53,441 nucleotides of DNA from an uncultured bacterium (GTDB taxonomy: Bacteria; Cyanobacteriota; Vampirovibrionia; Gastranaerophilales; Gastranaerophilaceae): positions 1 through 53,441 of the forward strand of contig CACYKP010000040.1 of NCBI GenBank assembly GCA_902775025.1. The letters are read 5' to 3'. Shown here piece after piece: positions 26,924-37,991 of the stretch. The notes beneath the pieces were generated by a model, which was not told where the DNA came from, ran no database searches, and saw only the letters and a program-made list of their open reading frames with translations. Each line of letters begins with the position of its first letter. The stretch's first letter is position 1. A program made the position numbers and the translations under genes.

Positions 26924-27955
26924 CTACACCTCTTTCTTAATCAAGTTTTTCTTTATAAACATTGTGATTATTCCGCCAATTAGTATTAATAACAAAGAAA
27001 GAAGCGGTCTGTATGCAAACCAAGCGATTGATATTGTAAACAATGAAAGAACTAAAGTTATTAGAGCAAATATAAATGTAGTTGCCATATCTGCTAATTT
27101 ACCCAAAATCGGTATAAAATTTAAAATATTCATTAATGGTTCAAAAAATAATTTTAATCCTATGAACATTAAAAGCCACCCCAAAAACCTAAATCCCATA
27201 GTTTGAATTTTATTATCATTTGTATATTTTTCCAACATTTCATCTTTAGACATTTTACCATCATATTGAATATATATTGCTCCGATCTTTTTATGCACCA
27301 TTGAAGATATAGTATTATCCTCCTTTTGTTCTCCAATTATTGATATTGGAGTATCTGTAGGTGCATAGTTGTATGATATTAATAAATCCCCGATTTCTGG
27401 CTCGTTTATATTCTTTCCTTTGTAATATTGATTATCTATTATTTTGTATTCGGTTTTTTCTTTTAAATTAGAAATTTCTTTTTGCGGTTCAATCATCGCT
27501 ATTTGTTTTTCTGACAAATCATACTGACCAAGCGTTGCGCTTTGGGCAATATATTCTTTTGAATTAATCAAAAAATGCGGATTCTTATGACTTTTATCCT
27601 CAAACTCATCGGAATTTTGTTCAATATCAGACCACTCTTTTTTATAAACAGTTTTTCCGTCCTCATTTTCTTCAACCCATTGATACATTTGCACATTTCT
27701 TTCCAATACGAGTGTATTCGGGCTTGTAACAAATTCATCCCCTAAAGTTGCCGACGTCTTAGCAAGTCCGTTTGTGGCAATTAACTTGTCGTCATTTTCT
27801 CTTTGAATGTTATTTGAACTCACTTCTATTGCATGTTTTCTTGCATAATTAGCAATATTTATTTTTCTTGCACTATTTCCTTCGTTCCACCATAAAAGGC
27901 AAAACGCACCAAGAAACAAAATTATACCAATAATTAAACTTCCAAAATTTTTCAT
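26924..27955 (-). CDS. TMEM43 family membrane protein
   Basis: The 343-aa protein has the TMEM43 (LUMA) layout. There is one N-terminal TM helix (LIIGIILFLGAFCLLWWNEGNS), a large hydrophilic domain (VLERNVQMYQWVEE, NSKEYIAQSATLGQYDLS) and three to four TM helices at the C-terminus (FRFLGWLLMFIGLKLFFEPL, ATTFIFALITLVLSLFTISIAWFAYRP). WWNEG and the ERxVEMYQW-like block are diagnostic. The function in bacteria is unknown; a membrane-organising role is assumed from the animal protein. The gene is monocistronic, and GGAG lies before the ATG. Confidence 0.85.
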   Translation of the reverse strand: MKNFGSLIIGIILFLGAFCLLWWNEGNSARKINIANYARKHAIEVSSNNIQRENDDKLIATNGLAKTSATLGDEFVTSPNTLVLERNVQMYQWVEENEDGKTVYKKEWSDIEQNSDEFEDKSHKNPHFLINSKEYIAQSATLGQYDLSEKQIAMIEPQKEISNLKEKTEYKIIDNQYYKGKNINEPEIGDLLISYNYAPTDTPISIIGEQKEDNTISSMVHKKIGAIYIQYDGKMSKDEMLEKYTNDNKIQTMGFRFLGWLLMFIGLKLFFEPLMNILNFIPILGKLADMATTFIFALITLVLSLFTISIAWFAYRPLLSLLLILIGGIITMFIKKNLIKKEV

Positions 27956-28124
27956 ATATAACTCCTTTTGTACTATTGTACAATAAATTAATTAATTTAT
28001 AAAATGTATTTATATACAAAATAAAAAAAATAGATAGCTATTAAGGATTTTTTCGGATTTATGTAAAAGTACAGTCGGTTTAAGGATTTTGAACAGTAAT
28101 TTTGAGATTATATTTAAGCTTAAT

Positions 28125-28160
28125 AACAAATTTTATTTTTACGGGTTTTATTGTATAATA
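28125..28160 (+). promoter_or_regulatory. A/T-tract motif plus TATAAT box
   Basis: AACAAATTTTATTTTTA (identical to 49178-49194) is followed by CGGGTTTTATTG and TATAAT (28154-28159). It ends 28 nt before the 28188 gene and is probably its promoter. Confidence 0.55.
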
Positions 28161-28187
28161 TGTGAATAATTTAAGGAGTGTGTATTT

Positions 28188-28667
28188 ATGAAAATATCAA
28201 GAATTCAAAGTTATGAAAAGTATCCGACTTTTCAATCAAAATTATTATTAGGAAAAGGTCTTAAGAGTGAAACTTTGAAACAAGCTGGGAAATGCCTTGA
28301 AGAAATAACAACTGATAATTCAAACCTATGCATGGAGAAAAAAAGTAATTCATGCTATTTATTTTTTATAGAAAACAAGTTGCCGAAACAACAAGTTGGA
28401 AAAGATACCATTGGTTTTTTGTTAGCTGAAAAAGAACCTATGGAAATTGCAAAATTCTTAAAAACAACCATTAAAGCAATTCAAGAAAGAGCCAAATATA
28501 CACAAAGTTCCAGGCTTACAGACCTGAATAACCCGGATAGAGCGGCTGCAGAAATATATAAAAAAGATGAAGTAATTGGCAAAGAGTTTATGACTCATTT
28601 TGGTCGTGTAAGTGATGGGGAAGATTTGACACAAGCAGGCGAGATAATACATGTATGGGGCATATAA
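28188..28667 (+). CDS. Hypothetical protein with N-terminal TFQSK motif
   Basis: I do not recognise a domain in this 159-aa protein. The N-terminus (MKISRIQSYEKYPTFQSKL) matches the F-x-[GAS]-[KR] leader seen in other hypotheticals here. The body is soluble and alpha/beta (CYLFFIENKLPKQQVGKDTIGFLLAE, then helices). AAGGAG lies 9 nt before the ATG, and a TATAAT box is 28 nt upstream. Confidence 0.65.
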   Translation: MKISRIQSYEKYPTFQSKLLLGKGLKSETLKQAGKCLEEITTDNSNLCMEKKSNSCYLFFIENKLPKQQVGKDTIGFLLAEKEPMEIAKFLKTTIKAIQERAKYTQSSRLTDLNNPDRAAAEIYKKDEVIGKEFMTHFGRVSDGEDLTQAGEIIHVWGI

Positions 28668-29013
28668 ACTTTCATAACTTGAAACTGTAGTGTGCAAATT
28701 TTTACACCAAATTTTCAAAAGTGCAAGAAAAGTTACTTTTGGAGTAGTTTCAGTTAAGTTACTTCCGACTTAATTAAATCGGCAAAAGCTGGATTGTCTC
28801 GGGCTTTCTCCCTCGCAATGACATGAAAAGCTTCCGACCAAAAGTCCTGTTAAAAAATAATTTATTTAATGCAAAAGAACACATGATTTGAGAAGAAAGA
28901 ACACCGATTTTGATGATTTTTAATATAAAAAACATAACTTTGTCTTGTTATTGTTAGGTTTCACCCAACCTACAAACTAAAATATCAAGTATTTATTTTA
29001 TGCGTTCATTGTG
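28668..29013. other. Non-coding spacer with dispersed repeats
   Basis: I see no gene. The spacer contains a GGATTGTCTCGGG...CCCTCGCAATGAC block (about 28791-28822) and a 25-bp word starting CTTCCGACCAAAAGTCC (28831-28855). That word is repeated exactly at 30106-30130. A GTTAGGT/ACCCAAC-type hairpin lies at about 28953-28973. Confidence 0.55.
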
Positions 29014-29826
29014 TTAATCAATTTGTGCAATCGGATAAATAGATTTATATAGTTTCACAATGTTCAAATCAATTTCTGCATAGAATCCGCCTTGTTCATT
29101 TTTTGCATTTGAGCAGAGTTCGGTTGTTGGCGCAATAACAAGAGAATTTCCAATACATGATACATTGTTATTACATTTGCCTATTTGGTTGCAGGAAACA
29201 ATATATACAAGATTGTCGTATGCTCTTGTTTTGTTCATTGCAAGCCACATATCCTGGGCATTTTTTAGGGCAGAGTCGTCATTATATATTTCATTTGGAA
29301 CAACCCATGCTGTAGGTAGAACTATAATCTCTGCGCCTTGTTTTACTAATTCTTTATAATGAAGTGGATATCTAATATCATAGCATATTCCAATTCCAAC
29401 TTTTCCAAAATCTAAATCAACGGTTACAAGTCTATTTCCTGCGGTAATTCTTTCACCTTCTGTTCCGCCCATATAGTTATACAAATGTATTTTTCTGTAC
29501 TTATTAACTATGATACCATTTCTATCAATTATAAATGAGGTATTATACAGGTTTCCATTTACACCTTCTATGACAGAGCCTGCGATAATATTTGTATTGT
29601 ATTTTTTTGCGAGTTCGCAAACATATCGGATTGTATCACCGCCGTCTTCGGGTTCTGGTAAATTTATAAAAGAATCGTGATCAATACCTGTTGAAAAAAA
29701 TTCAGGCAGAACGACCAAGTCTAATTTCTTGTCTGAATTTTTCTTTATAAAATAATCTATCTTACGTAAATTAGCATCTTTATTCCCAATTATTGGGTTT
29801 ATCTGAATATTTAAAATTCCTGTCAT
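29014..29826 (-). CDS. Carbon-nitrogen hydrolase (nitrilase superfamily)
   Basis: The Glu-Lys-Cys triad is visible: Glu in LVVLPEFFSTG, Lys in YRKIHLYNY and Cys in GIGICYDIRYP. Related enzymes are omega-amidases and other amide hydrolases; the substrate cannot be set from sequence. I chose the ATG at 29826 (MTGILNIQINP) because AGAGGG lies 5 nt upstream, rather than the ATG at 29841. This gives 270 aa, normal for the family. The enzyme is cytoplasmic, and repeat-rich spacers lie on both sides. Confidence 0.9.
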   Translation of the reverse strand: MTGILNIQINPIIGNKDANLRKIDYFIKKNSDKKLDLVVLPEFFSTGIDHDSFINLPEPEDGGDTIRYVCELAKKYNTNIIAGSVIEGVNGNLYNTSFIIDRNGIIVNKYRKIHLYNYMGGTEGERITAGNRLVTVDLDFGKVGIGICYDIRYPLHYKELVKQGAEIIVLPTAWVVPNEIYNDDSALKNAQDMWLAMNKTRAYDNLVYIVSCNQIGKCNNNVSCIGNSLVIAPTTELCSNAKNEQGGFYAEIDLNIVKLYKSIYPIAQID

Positions 29827-29877
29827 AATACCCTCTGACATGAATTATAATATAAACATATGTTATTTATGAGCACG

Positions 29878-30188
29878 TAGGTTGGGTGAAACCCAACAAC
29901 AATTTTTGAGTGCAAAAATTAGGACAAAATGTGCAAATAAGCAGACATTTTAGTTACCAAAATCGGACATACCGGACTTTTATACTCAACATATTTCCGA
30001 CCATAATGTCACCCTGAATTTATTTCAGGGTCTTGCCAGAACATAGTAAACACGCCACTTTTGCAAGATGCTGAAACAAGTTCAGCATGACAGTACGCTT
30101 ATTTTCTTCCGACCAAAAGTCCTGTTAAAAGGTATTTAAATAGCAAATTTTATTTTTAGGAGTCTCGTAGGGTGCAATTTTTTACATT
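29878..30188. repeat. Non-coding spacer with several dispersed repeats
   Basis: I see no gene in 29842-30188. It contains a GTTGGGT/ACCCAAC hairpin (about 29880-29897) and a block with CACCCTGAATTTATTTCAGGGT (a CCCTGAA/TTCAGGG stem) followed by a GCTGAAC-type stem (30007-30092). The exact second copy of the CTTCCGACCAAAAGTCC word is at 30106-30130. A CAAATTTTATTTTTA motif lies at about 30143-30157 with no gene behind it. Confidence 0.55.
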
Positions 30189-30216
30189 AAAAAAGAGAGC
30201 TGAAATGCTCTCTTTT
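30189..30216 (-). terminator. Rho-independent terminator of the tRNA gene
   Basis: The 10-bp stem AAAAGAGAGC/GCTCTCTTTT (30191-30200 and 30207-30216) is followed on the minus strand by a run of T. It starts 9 nt after the 3' end of the tRNA. Confidence 0.85.
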
Positions 30217-30224
30217 ATTAAATT

Positions 30225-30296
30225 TGGGCCCGGAGGGATTCGAACCCACGACCAAAGGATTATGAGTCCTCTGCGCTACCGCTGCGCCACAGGCCC
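30225..30296 (-). tRNA. tRNA with CAU anticodon (Met or Ile2)
   Basis: The 72-nt cloverleaf reads acceptor GGGCCTG/CGGGCCC, D-arm GCGC-AGCGGTA-GCGC, anticodon stem GAGGA/TCCTT with loop CTCATAA (anticodon CAT), and T-arm GTGGG-TTCGAAT-CCCTC. The T-stem has one T-T mismatch. CCA is not encoded. CAU could mean elongator Met or, after lysidine modification, Ile(AUA); GGGCC with GGACTCATAATCC leans slightly to Ile2. A terminator follows, and tRNA-derived repeats lie on its 5' side. Confidence 0.92.
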
Positions 30297-30584
30297 GTGA
30301 CGACTTTTATTCAATTTTCATTTTTTGCACTGACCTGGTCTTGCGTTAGCCAAACTCCGTTTGCGCTACCTTCCTCTCCTCGAACGATAATCAATCGTTC
30401 TCGTCGGCAGAGTGCCACAGGCCCGTGACGACTCGTCGGCAGAGTGCCACAGGCCCGTGACGACTTTTATTCAATTTTCATTTTTTGCACTGGCCTGGTC
30501 TTGCGTTAGCCAAACTCCGTTTGCGCTACCTTCCTCTCCTCGAACGATAATCAATCGTTCTCGTCGGCAGAGTGCCACAGGCCC
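30297..30584. repeat. Two 128-bp direct repeats with tRNA fragments
   Basis: Unit 1 (30297-30424) and unit 2 (30457-30584) are the same length, with one difference seen (TGACCTGG or TGGCCTGG). A 32-bp truncated copy (30425-30456) lies between them. Each unit ends in the first 11 bases of the adjacent tRNA (minus strand GGGCCTGTGGC) and also holds GGTAGCGCA from its D-arm. The two pieces are separated by about 43 nt with a GAACGAT/ATCGTTC hairpin. A further partial copy follows to about 30615. Confidence 0.85.
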
Positions 30585-30743
30585 GTGACGACTTTCGCTA
30601 CCTTCCTCTCAGAAAAACCCTCAACGGTTCGGCTTTTTCTTCGGCAAACCACAACAAGCAAAAACACCTGTTACACTAATCTTATCAACTAAATATCTAA
30701 AAATCAAGGGTACATTTAATATATAATTACGCTTTTTGAATAA

Positions 30744-31385
30744 TTACTTATATAAATACTTTGCTATTGCTTGCGATATTATATGAGGATTACGTTTTTT
30801 GCCGACATGCATATAATCACCTTCGGCTAATACATACTCACCCATCTTTTCAAATATATAGTTTATATTATTGATAGATTTTCCCTTCATTAAAATTTCT
30901 GAAAGTATTGTCTTTATATCAACAATAGACAGAATGTTTGTTAAATTCCAAATTAGAAAATTATTAGATTTTTGGACTGTATTTACATACTTTTCCGCTA
31001 ATTCATTACTGAATAATTTGTCTATATTGTTATAAATAACTGTTTTTAATGTTTCATGCAATTCATTAACAACTTCTGTCTCCGTCGGTATTACATATAT
31101 CTGCTCTATCAATTCATTATGTATAAAAATTTGTATCTCATTTTCTTGAATAGAAAAATCATCAACAATAGTTGTTAAAGGTAATACAAAACCACATTCT
31201 TCCTTAATTTCTTCACGCAAAAGATTTATATTTTTAAGCATGACATCATGCATAGATGATAAATCTGCACCTGCACAAATGGTTATAGGATTATCTGTTA
31301 ATGAGTCAAAAATAGAATCAAAATCTATTGTATATGGTTTTTTATCTTCTGTTTTCCTGAATAAATTTTTAATCCTGTTTAGCAT
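30744..31385 (-). CDS. FlhA cytoplasmic-domain-like protein without membrane part
   Basis: The 213-aa protein resembles the C-terminal cytosolic domain of FlhA/FHIPEP export-gate proteins. LLREEIKEECGFVLPLTTIVDD parallels the family's LR..LA.ELGFV.P..RI.DN. EVVNELHETLKTVIYNNIDKLFSNELAEKYVNTV parallels the H..E.I....ELL...EV block. LSIVDIKTILSEILMKGKSINNINYIFEKMGEYV parallels the L..LQ..L..LL.E.V.I.D..TI.E...E block. No transmembrane segments are present. It may be a soluble export-docking or adaptor relative. No RBS is seen; TTGACT-16 nt-TAATAA lies 6 nt before the ATG. Confidence 0.6.
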   Translation of the reverse strand: MLNRIKNLFRKTEDKKPYTIDFDSIFDSLTDNPITICAGADLSSMHDVMLKNINLLREEIKEECGFVLPLTTIVDDFSIQENEIQIFIHNELIEQIYVIPTETEVVNELHETLKTVIYNNIDKLFSNELAEKYVNTVQKSNNFLIWNLTNILSIVDIKTILSEILMKGKSINNINYIFEKMGEYVLAEGDYMHVGKKRNPHIISQAIAKYLYK

Positions 31386-31448
31386 ATTTTTTTATTAATT
31401 GAAATAAATACAAAGTCAAAATTTTTGTAAAAAAATTTTTTACTTCTT

Positions 31449-31477
31449 TTGTATATTTACCTCTTTTGTGTTACAAT
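31449..31477 (+). promoter_or_regulatory. Sigma-70 promoter of gyrB
   Basis: TTGTAT (31449-31454) and TACAAT (31472-31477) have a 17-nt spacer. An A-tract/T-tract (TAAAAAAATTTTTTA) lies just upstream like an UP element. The gyrB ATG is 69 nt further on. Confidence 0.7.
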
Positions 31478-31546
31478 ACCGATATATAATTGATTAGAAG
31501 GGTTTTTAATCGTCTTAATACAGAAAAAGACTAATGAGGGGGATAA

Positions 31547-33979
<2,433 letters not shown>

Positions 33980-34474
33980 TTTATAAATAGTAAAAAGAAA
34001 GACTTACTAATTAATTTTTCCTTTGTAAGAAATTCATCGCCCACAAGTTAGTTATAGACTTATAAATGACCTACTTGCTTAATTTAGGCATGTTTGTCAT
34101 GCTTAGCATTAGTGCATTAGTGTCCATAATAAATTCATTTTTTATTTTCTGCACAAATGGTAATTGACTTAAATAATATTTATAAAATGCACAATTATTA
34201 ATTTTTGTAACAATTGTAGGATATTTTTAATATTTTGCTAAAGTTTAAAAAAAAAATGCCGATATATATTATATACCTGATAAAATTCATCCGTTTAAAG
34301 GGTTGAAAAGGATGAAAACATGGTATATAATGATATATATAATATATACATATAGTATAACAATGTATATATCACTGTAGTAAAAAAAGGATTTTTACGC
34401 AGTCAAAAAAGCTCAGAGCAAAGGATTAGCTTAGAGCGAAATGGAATTAAAAACAACAAAAAGGATTTTGAATT
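33980..34474. other. Spacer and 5' leader before fliD
   Basis: I see no gene in these 495 bases. A GCATG/CATGC hairpin lies at about 34089-34103. The sigma-28 promoter is at 34239-34265. The following ~200-nt leader contains TTCATCC/GGATGAA and GTATATA/TATATAC inverted repeats and a repeated AGCT[CT]AGAGC word. Confidence 0.6.
34239..34265 (+). promoter_or_regulatory. Sigma-28 (FliA) promoter of fliD
   Basis: TAAAGTTT (34239-34246), an 11-nt A-rich spacer and GCCGATAT (34258-34265) match the enterobacterial FliA consensus TAAAGTTT-N11-GCCGATAA at 15 of 16 positions. It points at fliD, a late flagellar gene, with a leader of about 200 nt. Confidence 0.85.
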
Positions 34475-36223
34475 ATGGCAATTTCGTTTAGCGGACTTGT
34501 ATCAGGACTTGATACATCATCATGGGTAGATGCATTTGTATCTGTAAGACAAGCAGATGTTACCAAGCTTCAAACACAGTTGGCATCACAAAAGTCAACT
34601 AAAACTACATTAAATGATACAAGAAGTACTGTATCTTCATTAAGAACTGCAATTGAGAAGCTAACCGATGCCAAATTCGGCGGAAGTTTTGATTTATTTT
34701 CTAAGAGTAACGCTGTATCTTCAAACGAAGAAGTATTTACTGCAACAGCAGGAACCGGCGCAAAAAAACAAAATTATGATATAAGAGTTGACCAAATAGC
34801 TACATTTACAAAAGCTGTATCTCAATTTCCGGCAAGCTCAGTTGCTGATGATACTACTTTATTAAAAAACCTCGGTATATCTAACGGTAAATTTACTATG
34901 TATGTTGATGGTGTAAAAAACACAATCAACATTAATAACGAAACAACTATCGGCGACTTAAAAGAAATGATGGCAAACGCAGGCGTAAATACAGAAATTA
35001 ATGCGGACGGCGCTATTACATTTGCTCCTGCATCTGAAGGTACAAGTCTTCACGTGGGTACTACAACAGATACTTCAAACTTCATGTCATTAGTTGGTAT
35101 GGCTAGACAAGAAGACGGAACTTATGCATCAACAAATTCACTATATAAAGCAACAATAGCAACTAAGTTGACCTCAGAAAATTCAGGATTTAATCAACCT
35201 ATTAAAGCTGGTACATTTACCATTGGAAATGCAGAATTTACGATTGATGAAAATACAACATTATCATCTCTGATATATCAAATCAATTCAAACAGCGAAG
35301 CACAAGCTAACGCATATTGGGATGATGCAACAGGCAAACTTTCTATTACATCTACTAAAGAAGGTGCATCATACATAAATATTGAAGCAGGTACAAGTAA
35401 TTTTACCGATGTAATGGGTTTAACCGCTTCTGAATGGGATGCAGAAGGTAAAGTAACCGGTTCACAATTATTAACGGAAGCACAAACAATTGGCAAAAAT
35501 GCTATATTTTCAATTAACGGAACATTAATGACTGCTACGTCTAATACTGTAACAAGTGATATTTCAAGATTAGACGGTATAACACTTACACTTAACAGAG
35601 CAAATACCGAAGATGACGGAACAACAACATTGAAAGTTACTCAAGATTCAGAAGGTTTAAAAGATGCTCTTAAATCTTTTGTAGGTGCATACAACAACTT
35701 TATTGATAAAATTGATACAGTAACAGCAAACGGAGCAGAATTCCACGGAGAATCTTCTTTAACAAGCCTTAAAAACACTATTAGAAGCTATGCAAACGGT
35801 TCTAATAAAACAAACGGCGGAATATATAAAATGTTATCTGAAATCGGTATTTCTACAACCAAGGCAGAATCTAACAACTTATCTGCAGATACTAACAAAT
35901 TATATTTTGATGAAGATACTTTTATGAAAGCAATGGAAGAAAATCCCGACTCAGTAAAATCATTATTAACAGGCGATAACAGTATTTTAGGAATGATGGA
36001 AGAAACAGTGGAACAAAGTTTAAAAGCTATTTCCGGATTTTTTGATGTAAAAACTTCTACACTTGATTCAAATATTACTAAGACTGAAGAAAAAATAACA
36101 AAGAAAAATCAAAATATATCTAACTATAAAGCACAATTAGAAAAGAAATTTCAAAACATGGAAAGTATGATTGCTCAAATGCAGCAAAATTACTCTCGCT
36201 TCTCCGGTGGAATTTCAATGTAA
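34475..36223 (+). CDS. fliD: Flagellar filament cap protein FliD
   Basis: FliD caps the growing filament and folds flagellin at the tip. The N-terminal D0/D1 region has ISFSGLVSGLDTSSWVDAFVSVRQADVTKLQTQLASQKS. IGDLKEMMANAGVNTEI is a FliD_N feature. The C-terminal region has LKSFVGAYNNFIDKIDTVT and ends in a coiled coil (ITKTEEKITKKNQNISNYKAQLEKKFQNMESMIAQMQQNYSRF). The length is 582 aa. AAAGGATTTTGAATT precedes the ATG. It is transcribed from its own sigma-28 promoter. Neither fliS nor fliC is adjacent. Confidence 0.95.
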   Translation: MAISFSGLVSGLDTSSWVDAFVSVRQADVTKLQTQLASQKSTKTTLNDTRSTVSSLRTAIEKLTDAKFGGSFDLFSKSNAVSSNEEVFTATAGTGAKKQNYDIRVDQIATFTKAVSQFPASSVADDTTLLKNLGISNGKFTMYVDGVKNTININNETTIGDLKEMMANAGVNTEINADGAITFAPASEGTSLHVGTTTDTSNFMSLVGMARQEDGTYASTNSLYKATIATKLTSENSGFNQPIKAGTFTIGNAEFTIDENTTLSSLIYQINSNSEAQANAYWDDATGKLSITSTKEGASYINIEAGTSNFTDVMGLTASEWDAEGKVTGSQLLTEAQTIGKNAIFSINGTLMTATSNTVTSDISRLDGITLTLNRANTEDDGTTTLKVTQDSEGLKDALKSFVGAYNNFIDKIDTVTANGAEFHGESSLTSLKNTIRSYANGSNKTNGGIYKMLSEIGISTTKAESNNLSADTNKLYFDEDTFMKAMEENPDSVKSLLTGDNSILGMMEETVEQSLKAISGFFDVKTSTLDSNITKTEEKITKKNQNISNYKAQLEKKFQNMESMIAQMQQNYSRFSGGISM

Positions 36224-36414
36224 TAAATTAGATTTATTAAAAAAATTTTTTAGGGTAAATATAGTTATTTTGAAGTATTTAACCCCATTACTCTTTATGA
36301 TTATACAGGAATAAAGTTTATAACCGAATTCTTAGAATAACTAACATACATTTCCCCCCTTTAAAAGCATGGAAAAATATAGTACAATAGAAGAGTAGTT
36401 ATTAGGAGGTGTAC

Positions 36415-36771
36415 ATGTATATACACGTAAACGGTAAAAACATCGAAATTACCGACGCAATTAAGGCTTATGTAAAAGAAAAAGTCGGTAAAGTAGTCAA
36501 CCACTACGATCAGATTACAGGAATTGATGTAATTCTTTCTGTCATCAAAAACCCTGCTGCTACAGGAAAACATGTCGCTGAAGTTTCTTGCAAAATGAAC
36601 ACAGGTGTTGTTCATTGTGAAGAATCAGCTGAATCTATGTACGCTAGTATTGACCTTTTAGCAGACAAACTTGACAGACAAGTTAAAAAATTCAAAGACA
36701 AATCTCTGTCTTCTGACAAATCTACTATCAGAAATAGTGAAGTTCCTGAAGCAGCAGAAGCAGAAAGTTAA
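36415..36771 (+). CDS. hpf: Ribosome hibernation promoting factor, short form
   Basis: HPF/RaiA-type proteins bind the 30S decoding region and inactivate ribosomes in stationary phase. The 118-aa product has the single N-terminal fold: HVNGKNIEITDAIKAYVKEKVGKVVNHYD, AEVSCKMNTGVVHCEESAESMYASIDLLADKLDRQVKKFKDK. The dimerising C-terminal domain of long HPF is absent. I chose the ATG at 36415 because AGGAGG lies 5 nt upstream; a GTG at 36409 overlaps that RBS. A TACAAT box is about 26 nt upstream and a strong terminator follows. Confidence 0.92.
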   Translation: MYIHVNGKNIEITDAIKAYVKEKVGKVVNHYDQITGIDVILSVIKNPAATGKHVAEVSCKMNTGVVHCEESAESMYASIDLLADKLDRQVKKFKDKSLSSDKSTIRNSEVPEAAEAES

Positions 36772-36799
36772 TATATAGTTTAGCATAGGAGGTTTATTA

Positions 36800-36836
36800 G
36801 TAATCGCAGGCATTTTTGCCTGCGATTACTTTTTTA
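36800..36836 (+). terminator. Rho-independent terminator of hpf
   Basis: A 13-bp stem (36800-36812 and 36817-36829) with a TTTT loop and a run of T (36830-36835). Confidence 0.92.
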
Positions 36837-36870
36837 TGTTAATTTTTATGTACTTTGAATATTATAAGTA

Positions 36871-36903
36871 GCAAAAAAAGTTTTTTCCTGCTTTTATATA
36901 TTA
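36871..36903 (+). promoter_or_regulatory. A/T-tract upstream motif shared with 8539-8571
   Basis: GCAAAAAAAG, TTTTTTCCTGCTTTTA and TATATTA. It matches 8539-8571 at 28 of 33 positions and is 32 nt before the 36936 gene. Confidence 0.5.
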
Positions 36904-36935
36904 TAAAACTTGATGTGTAACAGGAGTGTAAACAT

Positions 36936-37871
36936 ATGAATTTGACAGTTAATCATCTATCTTCTTACAAAAATTTTAATAATATCAAAATTAAAAATAA
37001 AAATAATCCTAATATATCATTTACGGGTTCTATAAACAGAAAAGTTGCTCATTATACCGGATACACCCTTGCTGCAGCATTGATGGCTATGACATTATCT
37101 TGTTCTTCTCAAAAATCAAAAAATGTCTCTGATAAAACAGATACGATTAACATAATTAGTAAATCTAATGACACCTCTGATAAAATAACAAATTATGAAG
37201 AAAATAATAACTCCGTAGTTCTATACCACTACGATCCAAGTGATAACGAAATAAATGGTGATAACTATGCTTGGAAAGAAACAATTTATCCTAATGGCAG
37301 CATAGAAAAAGACAGTTCAGAGTATAAAATTCATATTTCACCGAATGGAGAAAGAACAGAAACTAAAACTGAAACTAAAGACAACGGAGAAAAAATTATC
37401 ACAACAACATTCCCGAACGGAGAAATAGAGATTCGTACAGAAGATGCAACAAACTATACAGATACTTTGTTCTATGCAAACGGTAATATAAAACAAATTC
37501 ATAATAAAAAGGTTGAAATCCAAAAGGGAGAAACCCCTTCTGATAATAAAGTTTTAATAAAAGAACAAGTTTTAAAAGGATATGACAAAAACGGAATTTT
37601 ACTATATTGGGAATCGTTTAACGATTCTATAAATATGGACGATTACAAAGAAAACTTCAAATATGATGCCCAAAACAGACTAATTGATGATTCTTTTGCA
37701 AAATATGAATATAAGGGTAACAGCCAAATCCCTTTTAGAATAACAGAAGAGCTTGAAGGGTGTAAATTCATTACAGAGTTTGATGACGACGGGCAAGATA
37801 CAAATAAATATTTTAAAGCTTCAAATGGAGTTATTACACCATTCGCTCAAATTTATTCAGAAAATTGGTAA
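36936..37871 (+). CDS. Membrane-anchored hypothetical protein with ISFTGS leader
   Basis: I do not recognise the family. The 311-aa protein starts with an Asn/Lys-rich leader and NISFTGSINRK. A hydrophobic segment (YTGYTLAAALMAMTLSCSS) follows and ends like a lipobox (LSC). A long hydrophilic region comes next. It has repeated YPNG/SPNG/FPNG/YANG turns (TIYPNGSIEK, HISPNGERTE, TTFPNGEIEI, FYANGNIKQ), reminiscent of MORN-like or YD-type beta repeats. It may be a lipoprotein with a beta-repeat surface domain. CAGGAG lies about 9 nt before the ATG. Confidence 0.65.
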   Translation: MNLTVNHLSSYKNFNNIKIKNKNNPNISFTGSINRKVAHYTGYTLAAALMAMTLSCSSQKSKNVSDKTDTINIISKSNDTSDKITNYEENNNSVVLYHYDPSDNEINGDNYAWKETIYPNGSIEKDSSEYKIHISPNGERTETKTETKDNGEKIITTTFPNGEIEIRTEDATNYTDTLFYANGNIKQIHNKKVEIQKGETPSDNKVLIKEQVLKGYDKNGILLYWESFNDSINMDDYKENFKYDAQNRLIDDSFAKYEYKGNSQIPFRITEELEGCKFITEFDDDGQDTNKYFKASNGVITPFAQIYSENW

Positions 37872-37991
37872 TATTACCTTATAATTAATTTATTGTGTGT
37901 TACATGTCTTTACAATAAGCTTAATTTTATCAATTTTTCGTTCTTAATATACTTTATATAAATAAGAAGGTTTAAAATAGCAGGTAAAATT

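Noticed and set aside
30297-30615. CRISPR array
   Set aside because: The direct repeats are 128 bp, with one truncated copy, and carry tRNA pieces. There are no 20-40 bp repeats with unique spacers.
34313-34357. Tiny ORF (MKTWYIMIY...) in the fliD leader
   Set aside because: It is only 14 codons in an AT-repeat tract without a ribosome-binding site; not supportable as a gene.
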